Made by a program: the position numbers and the translations under genes
NCBI GenBank assembly: GCA_963693305.1
Contig: OY855915.1
Span: 4,787,607-4,851,606 of the forward strand
DNA: 64,000 bases
From: Meandrina meandrites
Taxonomy: Eukaryota > Cnidaria > Anthozoa > Scleractinia > Meandrinidae
Reading direction: 5' to 3'
Notes under the pieces: model-generated
Told to the model about the DNA's origin: nothing
Database searches by the model: none
The model's input: the letters and a program-made list of their open reading frames with translations, nothing else
Shown here: positions 47,577 through 58,983 of the stretch, one piece after another
How positions within the stretch are numbered: position 1 is the first letter of the stretch
Layout of the letters: every line of letters starts with the position of its first letter

Positions 47577-47598
47577 TAAAAGGTAGACGGACTCTTCT

Positions 47599-50500
47599 TT
47601 AATCAGATTTAAGTTTCTTTCGTGAAATGGTATCGTCCCAATCTGGATAATACATCTGTTTCATTCTCTGAGCATGCTTCTCAAGATTCTGCGCTTTAGA
47701 CTTCACGAGTGCAGCAAAAGGACTTTGTGGACACTCCCATGTGGATGCAGCGACGAAGGCGAAAACTGCAGCGTCAGCTAGACAAGGCTTTTCTCCAAAC
47801 AGGAATTTCTTCTGGCCCAAAATTGCCGACACCGCTAGCAAATCTTTCTCAGCGATTTCATACAGATCTTGTTCCGAGTGTCGACCGATGCCGTGTGACC
47901 ACAGATTTCTCTTCTGGCTTCTTTGAACCATGTAAAATATCAGATATCTGAGTGGCAATATGAAAAGACCAAACAACGTCGATCGCACGTAACCGGCGTA
48001 GTCAGAGAAAAAGCGGTAGTATATAAGGGTCCTGTGAAAGAAAATCAGAAAGGTTGTTAAGGTAATAAGTCCTACGTGCTGAGGCACTCTTCACGCACCG
48101 TCACAGTTCTCTATTTGCAAAGCATTTCGAAAGCATTTCAGGTGTTTTTCCACATTTAGAACGAAGAATATACACGCATATCTTGTCTATTTCTACGAGC
48201 GCACTCTTGCTCCAATCAATATTCCCTTTCGAGCAAGAACTACGAACCACACGCGAACATGCAATTAACTTCCCTCGGTGAAGTGGTGCGTCATTGCGTT
48301 AAGTTAGGTGATCATTATCTGGATATAATTGGGAAGAACTGGATTCCGGATCGATAGGTTTAAGTTCGAGCTCTGGTCGGGGTAACTGCGCTGTGTTCGT
48401 CAAAGTAATTTTCCTCCCAGGAGAATAAATGGGTACCGGCGAATTTACTGCTGGGGGTAAACCAGCGATGGACTAGCATCCCATCCGGAGGGGGGGGGGG
48501 GGGGGGGAAATACTCCTAGTCGTTTCATGCTAAGAAGGCCGGGATAAACTCTGGCCTGATGGGCCACTAGGCTCGCGCGCAATTGCCGTGATTGGCTCAA
48601 TACTAGTTTTTCCGGTTAGAAACTTGCTCATTCAAGGACACGCGCCACGGGATAATTACACGTTTCCCGTTGTGCTATCCAGTGACGTAATACAGTTATG
48701 GCGCACGTAAATCAGGATACACGAAATAAAGTCATGCATTTATTTCGCGAAGAGGAGATCTGCTTGCAGGCTCAGGCTGTAAACCGCTGGCTGTGCACTA
48801 GCAATGCAGGTTAAATGAAAGGCAACATGTTCTAGCTGTTAGGCACCGTTCCTCAGTGTGACACTGCGCTTTGAGGCCTGCAATCATTAGAAAGTTAATT
48901 GTACGGCTAACGGCAAACGCGAGCTTGTCTTTCATTTTGTTACCTTTTTATCGAATTCTAAAAAGGGAAAAAATCACACATTCACGACAAACACATAGCT
49001 ACTCACTTGCGCGTTCACACGCCAAACGGCAGACAGGTTACATTAATTACGAACAATATAATAAAATCTAAAAGCTAGGCCAAAGTCATTCTTCTCACGG
49101 ATTAAATCGGTTGGGAAATAGCTATCATTCGCACCGTGAAGATTTTTCGCGACTACGTACTCTTGTTCCTATAATAATGTCTCACGGTCTAAGTCGCTAA
49201 GGGTGTATTCGATTAGGGTCGATTAGGAAACCTTTATTTTATGGATTTGTTGTTTTTGCGAATTGAAGATTTACATATTTTGAGAGCTCTAATTTTTCCA
49301 CATGGTTGGTTTTGGCGTGTCTACTGTGTTAAACCCACTTGAAAGTCGTTTCTTGAAAAGTACTACACGGTTGAAATCAAGAAGCATCTTTTTCGAAAGG
49401 TTTTTCAAAGCGCAAAATAGCTAGAAATTTTGCTTCCTGTTTGTTCCGAATTTCGATTTGAAAATGCGAGAGTAAGTTTTTGCATATTACAAAGACAAGT
49501 GTGAGTTTATTTATATTTATAAAAGCTGAATCATTTGGGATGAAAAGTTTGTTTCTCCGGAATAAAACTTGACCATTTTGATCAAGAGAGGCATTAACAA
49601 AGTGCTGAAAAGAAAAATTGCATCAGAAAGCATAAGCTCTCCAAAATTTGACTCTCCTTAGTCTTACGGGAATCATGGTTTCCCAGAGAAAGCACATCGT
49701 TATGTAATCCATGGGTATACGAAGAAATATCGACTGCAAGTTCGCAAACGTCCGATTCGGCCCAAAGGTAAACTTAAACACCTGTCACCGCGTCTCGTCG
49801 CCACTACGTTAGCTTTCCGATAAAAAGTCACAGACTTACCTCCTTTCTTACTTACTTACTTAAGCCTCATTTACAAACCCGTTGTCACTGGCTTATACGC
49901 CCGTAACCACAAAAAGTAGTTCAAAATGACATGAAACTGCCTGGCGTTAATTTTTGCTGTCGTAGAGTCCGGTACTACGGGCAACATTTTTGTTCAACTT
50001 GTCTCGCAACATTGTTGCATTACAAGTTGAACGAGTTGTTGCCCGTATTACTACTGCGTGCTCAACTTTTTTCGCAACAACTTTAAGAGTTGCAAGTTGC
50101 TGCAACATGTTGCACAAAGCACACTTTGTTGCTCGTATTACGGACCTTCAGTCTCGCAGCGTGCACAAAATGTTTGTGCTGAAATATTAATTTTCAACAT
50201 TTTCTGGCGAGGATGTCTCCTGGCCCTTGAAGACCCTTGAAAGTCAACTACAACTCAGTGACAAAATCCTAAACGCTACACTTACCAAAAAGTGTTTTCA
50301 TCTAACATGACGCGAATGCTGCGAGCAATGGCTTTTTCTGTGGCGCTCAAATGAGAATCAGTGTCCACTTGGAATTCTTTCTTTAGAAACTCAATGCAGA
50401 AATTTGAATCAGCGATTTCTTGCCCGTTATATTCGATCCACGGCATTTTGCCCTTCTTGGAAAACTTGAAGCTAAAATCATTTTCGTACGGTGTCTTCGT

Positions 50501-50701
50501 CATGCGAAGGAAAGTTTCCAACTTCATACAAGGCGGAGAACAGCTCACCGATAATTCCGAGGTTCGAAAGAACTGGTGTAGGACGACTGTACCAGGCTTA
50601 ACGTGTCTCCTGCTGCTTTTTCCTTGCAGTAATTTCTTGGCGAGTAGATAAATAACGACAAATGCTACTGCAGCAATGCCTGCATACGCCGTTATCTGCA
50701 T
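47599..50701 (-). CDS. FAXC: Failed axon connections-like protein, copy A (282 aa, 2 exons)
   Basis: Exon 1 50286-50701, exon 2 47599-48031; donor 'gtaagt', acceptor 'tttcacag', a Trp codon split across the junction. Metaxin/GST-related membrane protein; Drosophila fax is linked to axon development. Residues 4-22 (TAYAGIAAVAFVVIYLLA) form a membrane anchor. A thioredoxin-like GST N-domain follows (VVLHQFFRT, PPCMKLETFLRM, KMPWIEYNGQEI), then a helical GST C-domain (RHSEQDLYEIAEKDLLAVSA, KKFLFGEKPCLADAAVFAFV). The C-terminal tail is basic. Shorter than the vertebrate protein (about 400 aa). Intron 1 holds a SINE and a GC-rich repeat insertion. The start is supported by homology with copy B. 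Confidence 0.93.
48340..48585 (+). repeat. SINE family A with poly-G expansion (FAXC-A intron)
   Basis: The head starts within 'ctggattccggatcgatagg'; B box 'agttcgagctctgg', body 'ggtaccggcgaatttactgc'. An ~18-G run (48490-48507) replaces the short G-run in other copies. Shared with unit 2 at 54088-54353, so older than the duplication. Confidence 0.85.
49797..50157. mobile_element. ~360-bp 'gcaac'-rich insertion specific to unit 1
   Basis: Unit 2 (57905) lacks it. 'gtctcg' occurs at both junctions (6-bp duplication). The interior is rich in 'gcaacattgttgc' / 'gcaacatgttgc' palindromes and resembles 59398-59801. Confidence 0.75.
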
Positions 50702-51370
50702 GGTTGCAAATACTAGTAGACGAGGTACAGCACATGCGAGTGCAGTGACGTTCTTAAGTGTCCTAGAGGGTGTCCCCTAAATACTGAAAGGCTTGTAAAA
50801 ATTGCGCAATGTTCATGTTTGTTTACTACAGTATTTACATCCCAGCAATATAAAGTTCAGGTTGGTTATGCAATAACTAGAAGGTACAGTGATAAGACGC
50901 TAGTTTCGGACCCATACAAAGGTCCGCTTAATAAGGGGTGTCCGCTTAATTGGGGGTTCGCAGGCAAGTCAGTTTCTGTCACGCAAGCACGAAACGTTTC
51001 TTTGCATCAAGTCATGTTCTGGATCCTGTAAAAGTAGGAACAGACATACTTGGAGTGGATCACAGACAGTGGAACAGTTAAATATGATCGGATTTTTTAT
51101 ACATTGAACTTGCTTCCTCCTGTCTCTTTGGAAATAATAATGGAATAGTGGAACACCAAATATGAATCGGTAAAATGTGCTCGTTTGAAAAATCTGAAAA
51201 TGGTTCTGTTATAATGTGAATGAATCTTTGGGAAATGACAACATCCTTGTTCTTTCGGATAAAAATTAATTGTATATAAAACGTTTATTGCGTTCGACGA
51301 AGGAGAGCGCATACTAATCGTGTCCTATATTCTGATGCCATAAGATTTGAGGGTTTGGACGCCATCTTAG

Positions 51371-52544
51371 ACTGAGGCTCTGTTAGTTTTGAAAGAATTG
51401 AGCTAAGTTTATATAATAAATAGAATAATACATGGGAGCTTGGAGATATGAAATTGATCTTCTCGTGTTCAATCTCGCTGCGCTCAATCATGAGATATCG
51501 AGTTGAACACTCGAAGATAAATTTCATATCCCCGCGCGCCCATGTATTTTTCTCTATTTATGTAAATCATAACTGAGAACTGGCTTACGAAGGACGTAGG
51601 CAAATGTAAGGAATGGGCGCATTTCATGTTCTGGTGATGTGAGGGCAGAGTCTTTGAAGTGTGCTTGAAATTGAGGAAGCAAGCGGAAGCTTTAAGAGGA
51701 AAGCATCAACTTTTATTAGAACTTGGAGCTTTGTTAGCGAGCTGATGATTTGTCGCTGATAACACGTCCACTTCTGCTCTGTAAGTGTTTTTTTACAGGA
51801 CCTCCGCCTATTAATCCTTAAAGGCCCTTGAACATTTAAGTTTAATCTGATAGATCTGTCAGATATTGTCTCGCTTTCTGGTTGAAAAAATAATTGAGAT
51901 TATACTGTTTTACAGTACAATTTTAAAAACTGAGCCGAAATAGCATTGCTTAGAAATGTTTTTAAAGCAAAAGGTTCAAAATAATGGTCGTATTTCGAGT
52001 TTGGCTGTTCGTTTGGTTTAGCATCTTTTTGGGTCTGTCGATAGATATATCAGCAGTTTACAGTTTGCTATCTAAGAAATTAAAATAAAGCCTACCTTAT
52101 TTAAAGTAACGCTCGTGTTAATTAAAAATTGGCGCCAAATTAACGCGACTCAAATAAAGGCGAAGTGAAGGAAAAATTACTTTCCAAGGGAATTAACGCG
52201 AAAGAGGTGCTAAAGTTTCAAAATGAATGAAATTAACACGACCACACAAAGAAAAGGAACCTGTAGAGACAACAGGAACAAATTTATTGTAACACACTCT
52301 AAACAAGTTACCAAAATTCAAAACCCAAACGAGCGTACTTCGAGCGTTCTTTTAAGCGCCGACGATACCGGTGGATCTCCACCCTGATAAAACAATGCTT
52401 AAAGAATCCAAATGAACAATCCACTTAATTAATGGCGCGGAAGTTAACTCGTAATACACGCTAAACATCACTAATGCTTAAAAAATCCTAATTAACAATC
52501 CACAAAATTAATGACGGGGAAGTTCACTTTGTAATACACGCTAA
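51371..52544. other. Spacer between FAXC units
   Basis: 51412-51565 is a palindromic element ('gatatgaaattgatcttc' against its imperfect complement). 52395-52544 has two ~79-bp direct repeats ('aatgcttaaa' ... 'gtaatacacgcta'). The remainder (51570-52390) shows nothing that I recognise. Confidence 0.6.
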
Positions 52545-52869
52545 GCATCACTAATGATATACAATTCACTAACTGTACGTTTCACGACCTGTACGAGTCA
52601 TACGAGTAGAGTGATGCCATTTACGTCTTGTATTAGGTCGTGTTTATCAGACATGGGTGTCGAAATACCGCGCAACATGCTAAATGCGCAGTAGTTTTGA
52701 TACCGATATGTGCATGGCCATTCAATAAATAGCAATAGCTTTCGATATACGTTATATAAGGGCTACGTCTGCTGGCCACTTTTAACATGAAATAAACGTC
52801 TATTGAATAAAGCTTTAGTTCCTTATCTGGATCCATCAAGGAACCCGTAAAAGGTAGACGGAATCTTCT

Positions 52870-55800
52870 TTAATCAGATTTAAGTTTCTTTCGTGAAATG
52901 GTATCGTCCCAATCTGGATAATACATCTGTTTCATTCTCTGAGCATGCTTCTCAAGATTCTGCGCTTTAGACTTCACGAGTGCAGCAAAAGGACTTTGTG
53001 GACACTCCCATGTGGATGCAGCGACGAAGGCGAAAACTGCAGCGTCAGCTAGACAAGGCTTCTCTCCAAACAGGAATTTCTTTTGGCCCAAAATTGCCGA
53101 CACCGCTAGCAAATCTTTCTCAGCGATTTCATACAGATCTTGTTCCGAGTGTCGACCGATGCCGTGTGACCACAGATTTCTCTTCTGGCTTCTTTGAGTC
53201 ATGTAAAATAGCAGATATCTGAGTGGCAATGTGAAATAACTAAACAACGTCGATCGCACGTAACCGGCGTAGTCAGAGAAAAAGCGGTAGTATACAAGGG
53301 TCCTGTGAAAGAAAATCAGATAGGTTGTTAAGGTAACTTGTCCTATGTGCTGACGCGCTGACGCGCCGTCACAGTTCTCTATTTGCAAAGCATTTCGAAA
53401 GCATTTCAGGTGTTTTTCCACATTTAGAACGAAGAATGTCTATTTCTACTAGCGCACTCTTGCTCCGATCAATATTCCCTTTCGAGCAACAACTATGAAC
53501 CGCACGCGAACACTCAATCAGCTTCTCTCGGTGAAGTGGTGCGTCATTGCGTTAAGTTAGGTGATCATTATCTGGATTTATTATATGGCTACAATAGTAC
53601 GCGCGCTCTGATTGGCTGCTGAGCGGGCAAGATTTTCTTGTAATGGCCGGGCATTATGAAAATTTTTCTCGGCTCCACGGCTCTTTTGAGTTTTGAGGCT
53701 GTCAAGGTTACGAGCGCGAGGGGGAAAACAAAAAAATACCTAGATCTTGGCGTAATGAAGGCAAAAGTTGCCTCATTGTCAAAGAAACCGTTTCTTCTGG
53801 TTTCGATCGCATGGCCGGGTTCGTTTCGGTTCACTGAACATGACCTCGAATGACCTCTTGCGTGCGCAAGCGGATTGAAAAACGTTTCCCTTTTTTTCAG
53901 TGCTAAAAAGGCCATATAATAAATAACTTACTAACCTCGTCCATTCGGTCATTACAGGGAAATCTCAGACCTCTGCCTTGATGTATTGACCTCGCTATCG
54001 CTCGGTCAATACATCAAGGCCTCGGTCTGAGATTTCCCTGCAATGACCTCACTCTCGGTTAATAAGTGGTATATAATTGGAGGCGCTGGATTCCGGATCG
54101 ATAGGTTTAAGTTCGAGCTCTGGTCGGGGTAACTGCGCTGTGTTCGTCAAGACACTTCACTCTCACAGTGCCTCTCTCCACCCAGGTGAATAAATGGATA
54201 CCGGCGAATTTACTGCTGGGGGTAAACCAGCGATGGACCAGCATCCCATCCGGGGGGGGGGGGGGGGGGGGGGGAGTAGAAATACTCCTAGTCACTTCAT
54301 GCTACGAAAACCGGGATAAACTCTGGCCTGATGGGCCACTAGGTTCGCGCGCAATTGCCGTGATTGGCTCAACACTAGTTTTTCCGGTTAGAAACTTGCT
54401 CATTCAAGGACACGCGCCACGGGAGAATTACACGTTTCCCGTGGTGCTATCCAGTGACGTTATACAGTTCTGGCGCACGTCAATCCGCAGGATACACGAA
54501 ATAAAGTCATGCAATTATTTCGCGCAGAGGAGATCTGCTTGCAGGCTCAGGCTGTACACCGCTGGCTGTGCACCAGCAGTGCAGGTTAAATGAAAGGCAA
54601 CATGTTCTAGCTCTTAGGCACCGTTCCTTAGTGTGACACTGCGCTTTGAGGCCATTAGAAAGTTAATTATACGGCTAACGGCAGACGCGAGCTTGCCTTT
54701 CATTTTGTTACCTTTTTATCGAATTCTAAAATAAATCCCTAAAAAATTACACATTCACGACAAACACAAAGCTATTCATTTGCGCGTTCCCACGCCAAAC
54801 GGCAGACGGATGAAGTAGAATTTTTGCGGTACGGGAAAAACAAACATCATGCTAAATATGCAATCATTCGTAATAGTAATAGCTTCTTCACTCATCAATC
54901 AGCCCAAAGTAAGCACTGTGAGGTAGTTTCCACACCTGCACGAAGTTCAAGTAGCATAAGGCAGGGCTATATATTTTATAAGAAGGAGGGGGTTAACACC
55001 ATCTTTTAAAAGAGTGGTACAATGTCAAATAAAAGCCTTCTAAGAGGACATATGGTTACTGGTAGTGAATAACAACCACAATGGTGGAAATAGCAGGCAC
55101 CGGTGGGGTGCATGTAGTTTCAGCTATGATAGACTTCTAAACTAGTTTTTTTTAATTTCACCTCTATTTAATGGTCACCTATTAAGAATACAAAACGATA
55201 TTGGGGAGGCGCGGTGGCCTAATGGTTAGTGCGCTGGACTCCGGATCGGGCGGTCCGGGTTCGAGCCCTGGCCGGGGCACTGCGTTGTGTTCTTGGGAAA
55301 GATACTTTACTCTCATAGTGCCTCTCTCCACCCAGGTGTATAAATGGGTACGGGCGAATTTACTGCTGGGGGTAACCCTGTGACGGACTAGCATCCCATC
55401 CAGGGGGGAGTAGCAATACTCCTAGTCGCTTCATGCTACGAAAACCGGGATAAGCTCCAACCTGATAGGCCCCTAGGCTCGTATGCAGACTTTACTTTTA
55501 CCTTTACGATATTTGACACAACGATAAGCATAGCACGTCCCGTTTTACGAAATTGAACACGTGGAAAGCTGACTCAATCCCAGTCGTCTCTCATAGTCTT
55601 ATTTATTATGAACGAATCCCTTGCTCCATTAGTTTGCCCCAGTCGACTCCCGCTCCCTTTAAGATTATGAGAGACGACTGGGGACGAGTCAGCGTGGTAA
55701 GACTATTGATGCAGGGACGCTTACATTAATTACGAACAATATTTGCGTTCGAGGAAGGAGAACGCACCCTAATCGAGAAATACTCTAGCTTTTATGGACT

Positions 55801-58649
55801 ATACAACGTTGTCAATTTGCCCCCCCCCCCCCCCCCCCCAGAAAATTTTTCAGGGGCGAATGACGTCATCTCCATGCCATGTGCTTCTGTTTTGCTGTTT
55901 GGAGTGACTTCTCTCGACAAAATTGTCCTGTGTTATGGTCTGTTATCGCTGCTGTTTGGAGGGTTTTCATCCAAGGTAGAAGAGTTTTAATCAGCCACCG
56001 AACGTCGTAAAAGGAGTGGAAATCGAGTAACTCGATTCCGCGGCGTTGTTTTATAGGCAAGGTAAACCAGCGTTTTTGCATGCAAAACGATTCACAAAAC
56101 TAGCTAAAATTGCAAATCGTTAGCATTTCATGTAAAACGAGTGAGTAGAATAAGGATCAAAATTGTTTTATCGCTTCTTTGAATTTGTATTCTATAGTTA
56201 TTTGCAGAATGTTTACGCATTTTGATGAGGAAATCATTATTGAATATTATGAGTGTATTGACTATGAACGAAAAGTTGACGTGCTGTGCCTCGATCTATT
56301 TTCAAACTGAAGTGAAAGTATTTGTAGAAGTCTGAGGAGTTTTAGAAGTTGTGTAGTGTCAAAAGGTATCAACTAAAGTGAAATAAATAATTATTTGTCG
56401 TGTACACGATAATTCATTTCTATTCCATATGAATTTTAGTGTAAAAGAAATGAATGCAAATTGCCCATTCATTTATGACTTTGTACGTTTCTGCTTTGTG
56501 AATGTCACATGAAGTGCTAGGAGCGAATTCTATTCACGTTGTTTTACAATATTCTGACATCAATGAGAATTTGCCGTTCCATTCATTATTTGAGGTTCTT
56601 TTTGACCTTTGGCAAACAATCACTGCTATGATGACAGATCATGTTTCCGTCTGGTTGAATGGCTTCTTCTGTAACACCCAATTTACGATAACATAGCTTG
56701 CAAGCAAAGAAAAATTCTGCTTTAACATATCAAGAACTGCTACAGTGTCACAATTTTTTCACAGTTTATTGAACCCCTTCGAAAACAACACAACCCATTT
56801 CTTGATGCGACAAATTCCAGTTTATTTTGCAGAGAGATGTTCTTTTGGCTCGTCACGCAATCTTTCCTCCAAAATGTTGTGTGATGAGATTCCTTTCTCA
56901 CTCATCCTCATCGCTCCATTTGAGGCATATTAAATGGCATAGTTTGCCAACAACCTTGCTCCTTTGCTACTACCTGAGTCTCCATCTTAGGTCGAACGCA
57001 CTCCCCTAATCGCTGAGTACTACTAGTACAAAATCTAAAAGCTAGGCCAAAGTCATTTCTCTCACGGATTAAATCGGTTGGGAAAAAGCTATCATTCGCA
57101 CTGTGAAGATTTTTTGCGACTACTCTTGTTCATACAATGATGTCTCACGGTCTACGTCGTCTAAGGGTGCATTCGATTAGGGACGATTAGGAAACCTTTA
57201 TTTTATGGATTTGTTGTTTTTGCGAATTGGAGATTTACATATTTTGAGACCTGTAATTTTTCCACATGGTTGGTTTTGACGTGTCTACTGTGTTAAACGC
57301 ACTTGAAAGTCGTTTCTTGAAAAGTACTACACGGTTCAAATCAATAAGCATCTTTTTCGAAAGGTTTTTCAAAGCGCAAAATAGCTAGAAATTTTGCTTC
57401 CTGTCTGTTCTGAATTTCGCTTTGAAAATGTGAGAGCAAGTTTTTGCATATTATGCAGAGCAGTGTGAATTTATTATATTTATAGCTGAAACATTTGGAA
57501 AAAAATTTGACCATTTTGATTAATGAATAGAGGCATTTACTAAGTGCTGAACGGAAAAATTGCATCAGAAAGCATAAGCTTTTGCAAAATTTGGAGCGAT
57601 TTTAGAATACCGGGCCACTTATTAACATATCTCTGAACGCTTTTTAGAACGAAGCATATAGAAACAAAAGGAACTATTCAAATTCAATGAGATGCAAATA
57701 AGTGGCCCGGTATTCTACAGTTTAGCCCAAAATTTAACTCTCCTTGGTTTTGGAATCATGATTTCCCAGAGAAAGCACGTCGCAGAAACTGAGATTCGAC
57801 GTCCTTCGTGCATGTAATCCGTGGCTATACGAAGAAATATCGACTGCAAGTTCGCAAACGTCCAATTCGGCCCAAAGGTAAACTTAAACACCTGTCACCG
57901 CGTCTCGCAGCATGCACCAAATGTTTGTGCTAAAAATATTAATAGCCAGCGTAGCTTGGCGTTCTAGTCAGTCAAGGAGAGCGAGAAAACGAGCGCGCGA
58001 GCAAAGCGACGGCGGGGGAAGCAGAAGGGGAGAAAGAAAGAACGCCAGTGTTCTTTCTTTCTCCCCTTCTGCTTCCCCCGCCGTCGCTTTGCTTGCGCGC
58101 TCGTTTTCTCGCTCTCCTTGACTGACTAGAACGCCAAGCTACGCTGGCTAAAATACTAATTTTCAACATTTTCTGGAGAGGATGTCCCCGGGCCCTTAAA
58201 AGTCAATTAAAGGTCATTAAACGCTACACTTACCAAAAAGTGTTTTCATCTAACATGACGCGAATGCTGCGAGCAATGGCTTTTTCTGTGGCGCTCAAAT
58301 GAGAATCAATATCCACTTGGAATTCTTTCTTTAGAAACTCAATGCAGAAATTTGAATCAGCGATTTCTTGCCCGTTATATTCGATCCACGGCTTTTTCCC
58401 CTTCTTGGAAAACTTGAAGCTAAAATCATTTTCGTACGGTGTCTTCGTCATGCGAAGGAAAGTTTCCAACTTTATACAAGGCGGAGAACAGCTCACCGAT
58501 AATTCCGAGGTTCGAAAGAACTGGTGTAGGACGACTGTACCAGGCTTAACGTGTCTCCTGTTGCTTTTTCCTTGCAGTAATTTTTTCGCGAGTAGATAAA
58601 TGACGACAAATGTTACTGCAGCAATGCCTGTATACGCCGTTATCTGCAT
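52870..58649 (-). CDS. FAXC: Failed axon connections-like protein, copy B (282 aa, 2 exons)
   Basis: Exon 1 58234-58649, exon 2 52870-53302, same exon lengths and phases as copy A. Only scattered substitutions relative to A, for example SYFTLPLRYLLFYM in place of GLFILPLRYLIFYM after the junction. Membrane anchor, GST N- and C-domain motifs and the basic tail are all kept. The intron has grown to 4.9 kb. An inserted element abuts the start codon, and its sequence adds ten in-frame upstream codons (MRSPSSNATT), so an N-terminally extended product is possible. Homology favours the inner Met. The promoter of copy A corresponds to sequence at 62616 on, nearly 4 kb away. Confidence 0.92.
53560..54080. 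mobile_element. MITE specific to unit 2, with terminal palindrome
   Basis: Inserted between 'gatcattatctgga' and 'ggcgctggattccgg' relative to unit 1. The right part (53927-54070) is a near-perfect palindrome ('gaaatctcagacctctgcct' and its complement). The left carries 'gattggctgctgagcggg', a subterminal motif shared with element T2. Confidence 0.7.
54088..54353 (+). repeat. SINE family A with poly-G expansion (FAXC-B intron)
   Basis: Orthologous to 48340-48585 through the segmental duplication, with a ~22-G run at 54253-54274. Confidence 0.85.
54807..55723. mobile_element. Insertion specific to unit 2 carrying a SINE
   Basis: Unit 1 reads 'ggcagacaggttacattaat' at 49030. Unit 2 is interrupted after 'ggcagac' and resumes at 'ttacattaat'. 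An inverted repeat, 'cagtcgtctctcatagtctt' / 'aagattatgagagacgactg', lies at 55581-55680. Confidence 0.65.
55203..55497 (+). repeat. SINE family A, best-preserved copy
   Basis: A box 'ggtggcctaatggttagtg', B box 'gggttcgagccctgg', body, and a T-rich tail 'ctttacttttacctttac'. Use it as the reference copy for the window. Confidence 0.9.
55743..57027 (+). mobile_element. Element X, copy 1 (unclassified, ~1.28 kb)
   Basis: An insertion relative to unit 1 (between 'cgaacaatat' and 'aaaatctaaaagc'). Starts 'ttgcgttcgaggaaggag', ends 'gctgagtactactag'. The two ends carry a direct, not inverted, repeat 'gaacgcac..cctaatcg'. It contains a 64-codon frame (56502-56696) identical in copy 2. A C-run is at 55820-55839. 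Confidence 0.75.
57943..58150. mobile_element. 208-bp near-perfect palindrome, Mutator-like
   Basis: Arms of about 100 bp ('tagccagcgtagcttggcg' and its complement) with almost no loop. Flanks 'aaaatattaa' and 'aaaatactaa' look like a 9-10-bp duplication. Unit 1 (about 50190) has the empty site. The length of the duplication and the long inverted repeats suggest a Mutator-type element. Confidence 0.85.
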
Positions 58650-58983
58650 GGTTGTTGCGTTCGACGAAGGAGAACGCACCCTAAATCGAGAAATACTCTA
58701 GCTTTTATGGACTATACAACGTTGTCAATTTGGCCCCCCCAGAAAATTTTTCAGGGGCGAATGACGTCATCTCCATGCCATGTGCTGTTATGGTCTGTTA
58801 TCGCTGCTGTTTGGAGGGTTTTCATCCAAGGTAGAAGAGTGTTAATCAGCCACCGAACGTCGTAAAAGGAGTGGAAATCGAGCAACTCGATTCGTTGTTT
58901 TATATGCAAGGTAAACCAGCGTGTTTGCATGCAAAACGATTCACAAAACTAGCTAAAATTGCAAATCGTTAGCATTTCATGTA

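Larger units (their letters stand above)
45449..51370. repeat. Tandem segmental duplication, unit 1 (FAXC-A)
   Basis: Aligns with 52545-63365 from 'gatatacaattcac' on the left to 'ggtttggacgccat' on the right, with long near-identical stretches in exons, intron and flanks. Differences are mostly discrete insertions in one unit or the other. Confidence 0.9.

Noticed and set aside
53589..53915. 108-codon minus-strand frame in the FAXC-B intron
   Set aside because: It falls inside a unit-2-specific MITE, has no homologue in unit 1 and no known motif.
55205..55290. tRNA-like segment with good A and B boxes
   Set aside because: It does not close as a tRNA cloverleaf and continues into a repeated non-tRNA body; it is the head of SINE family A.
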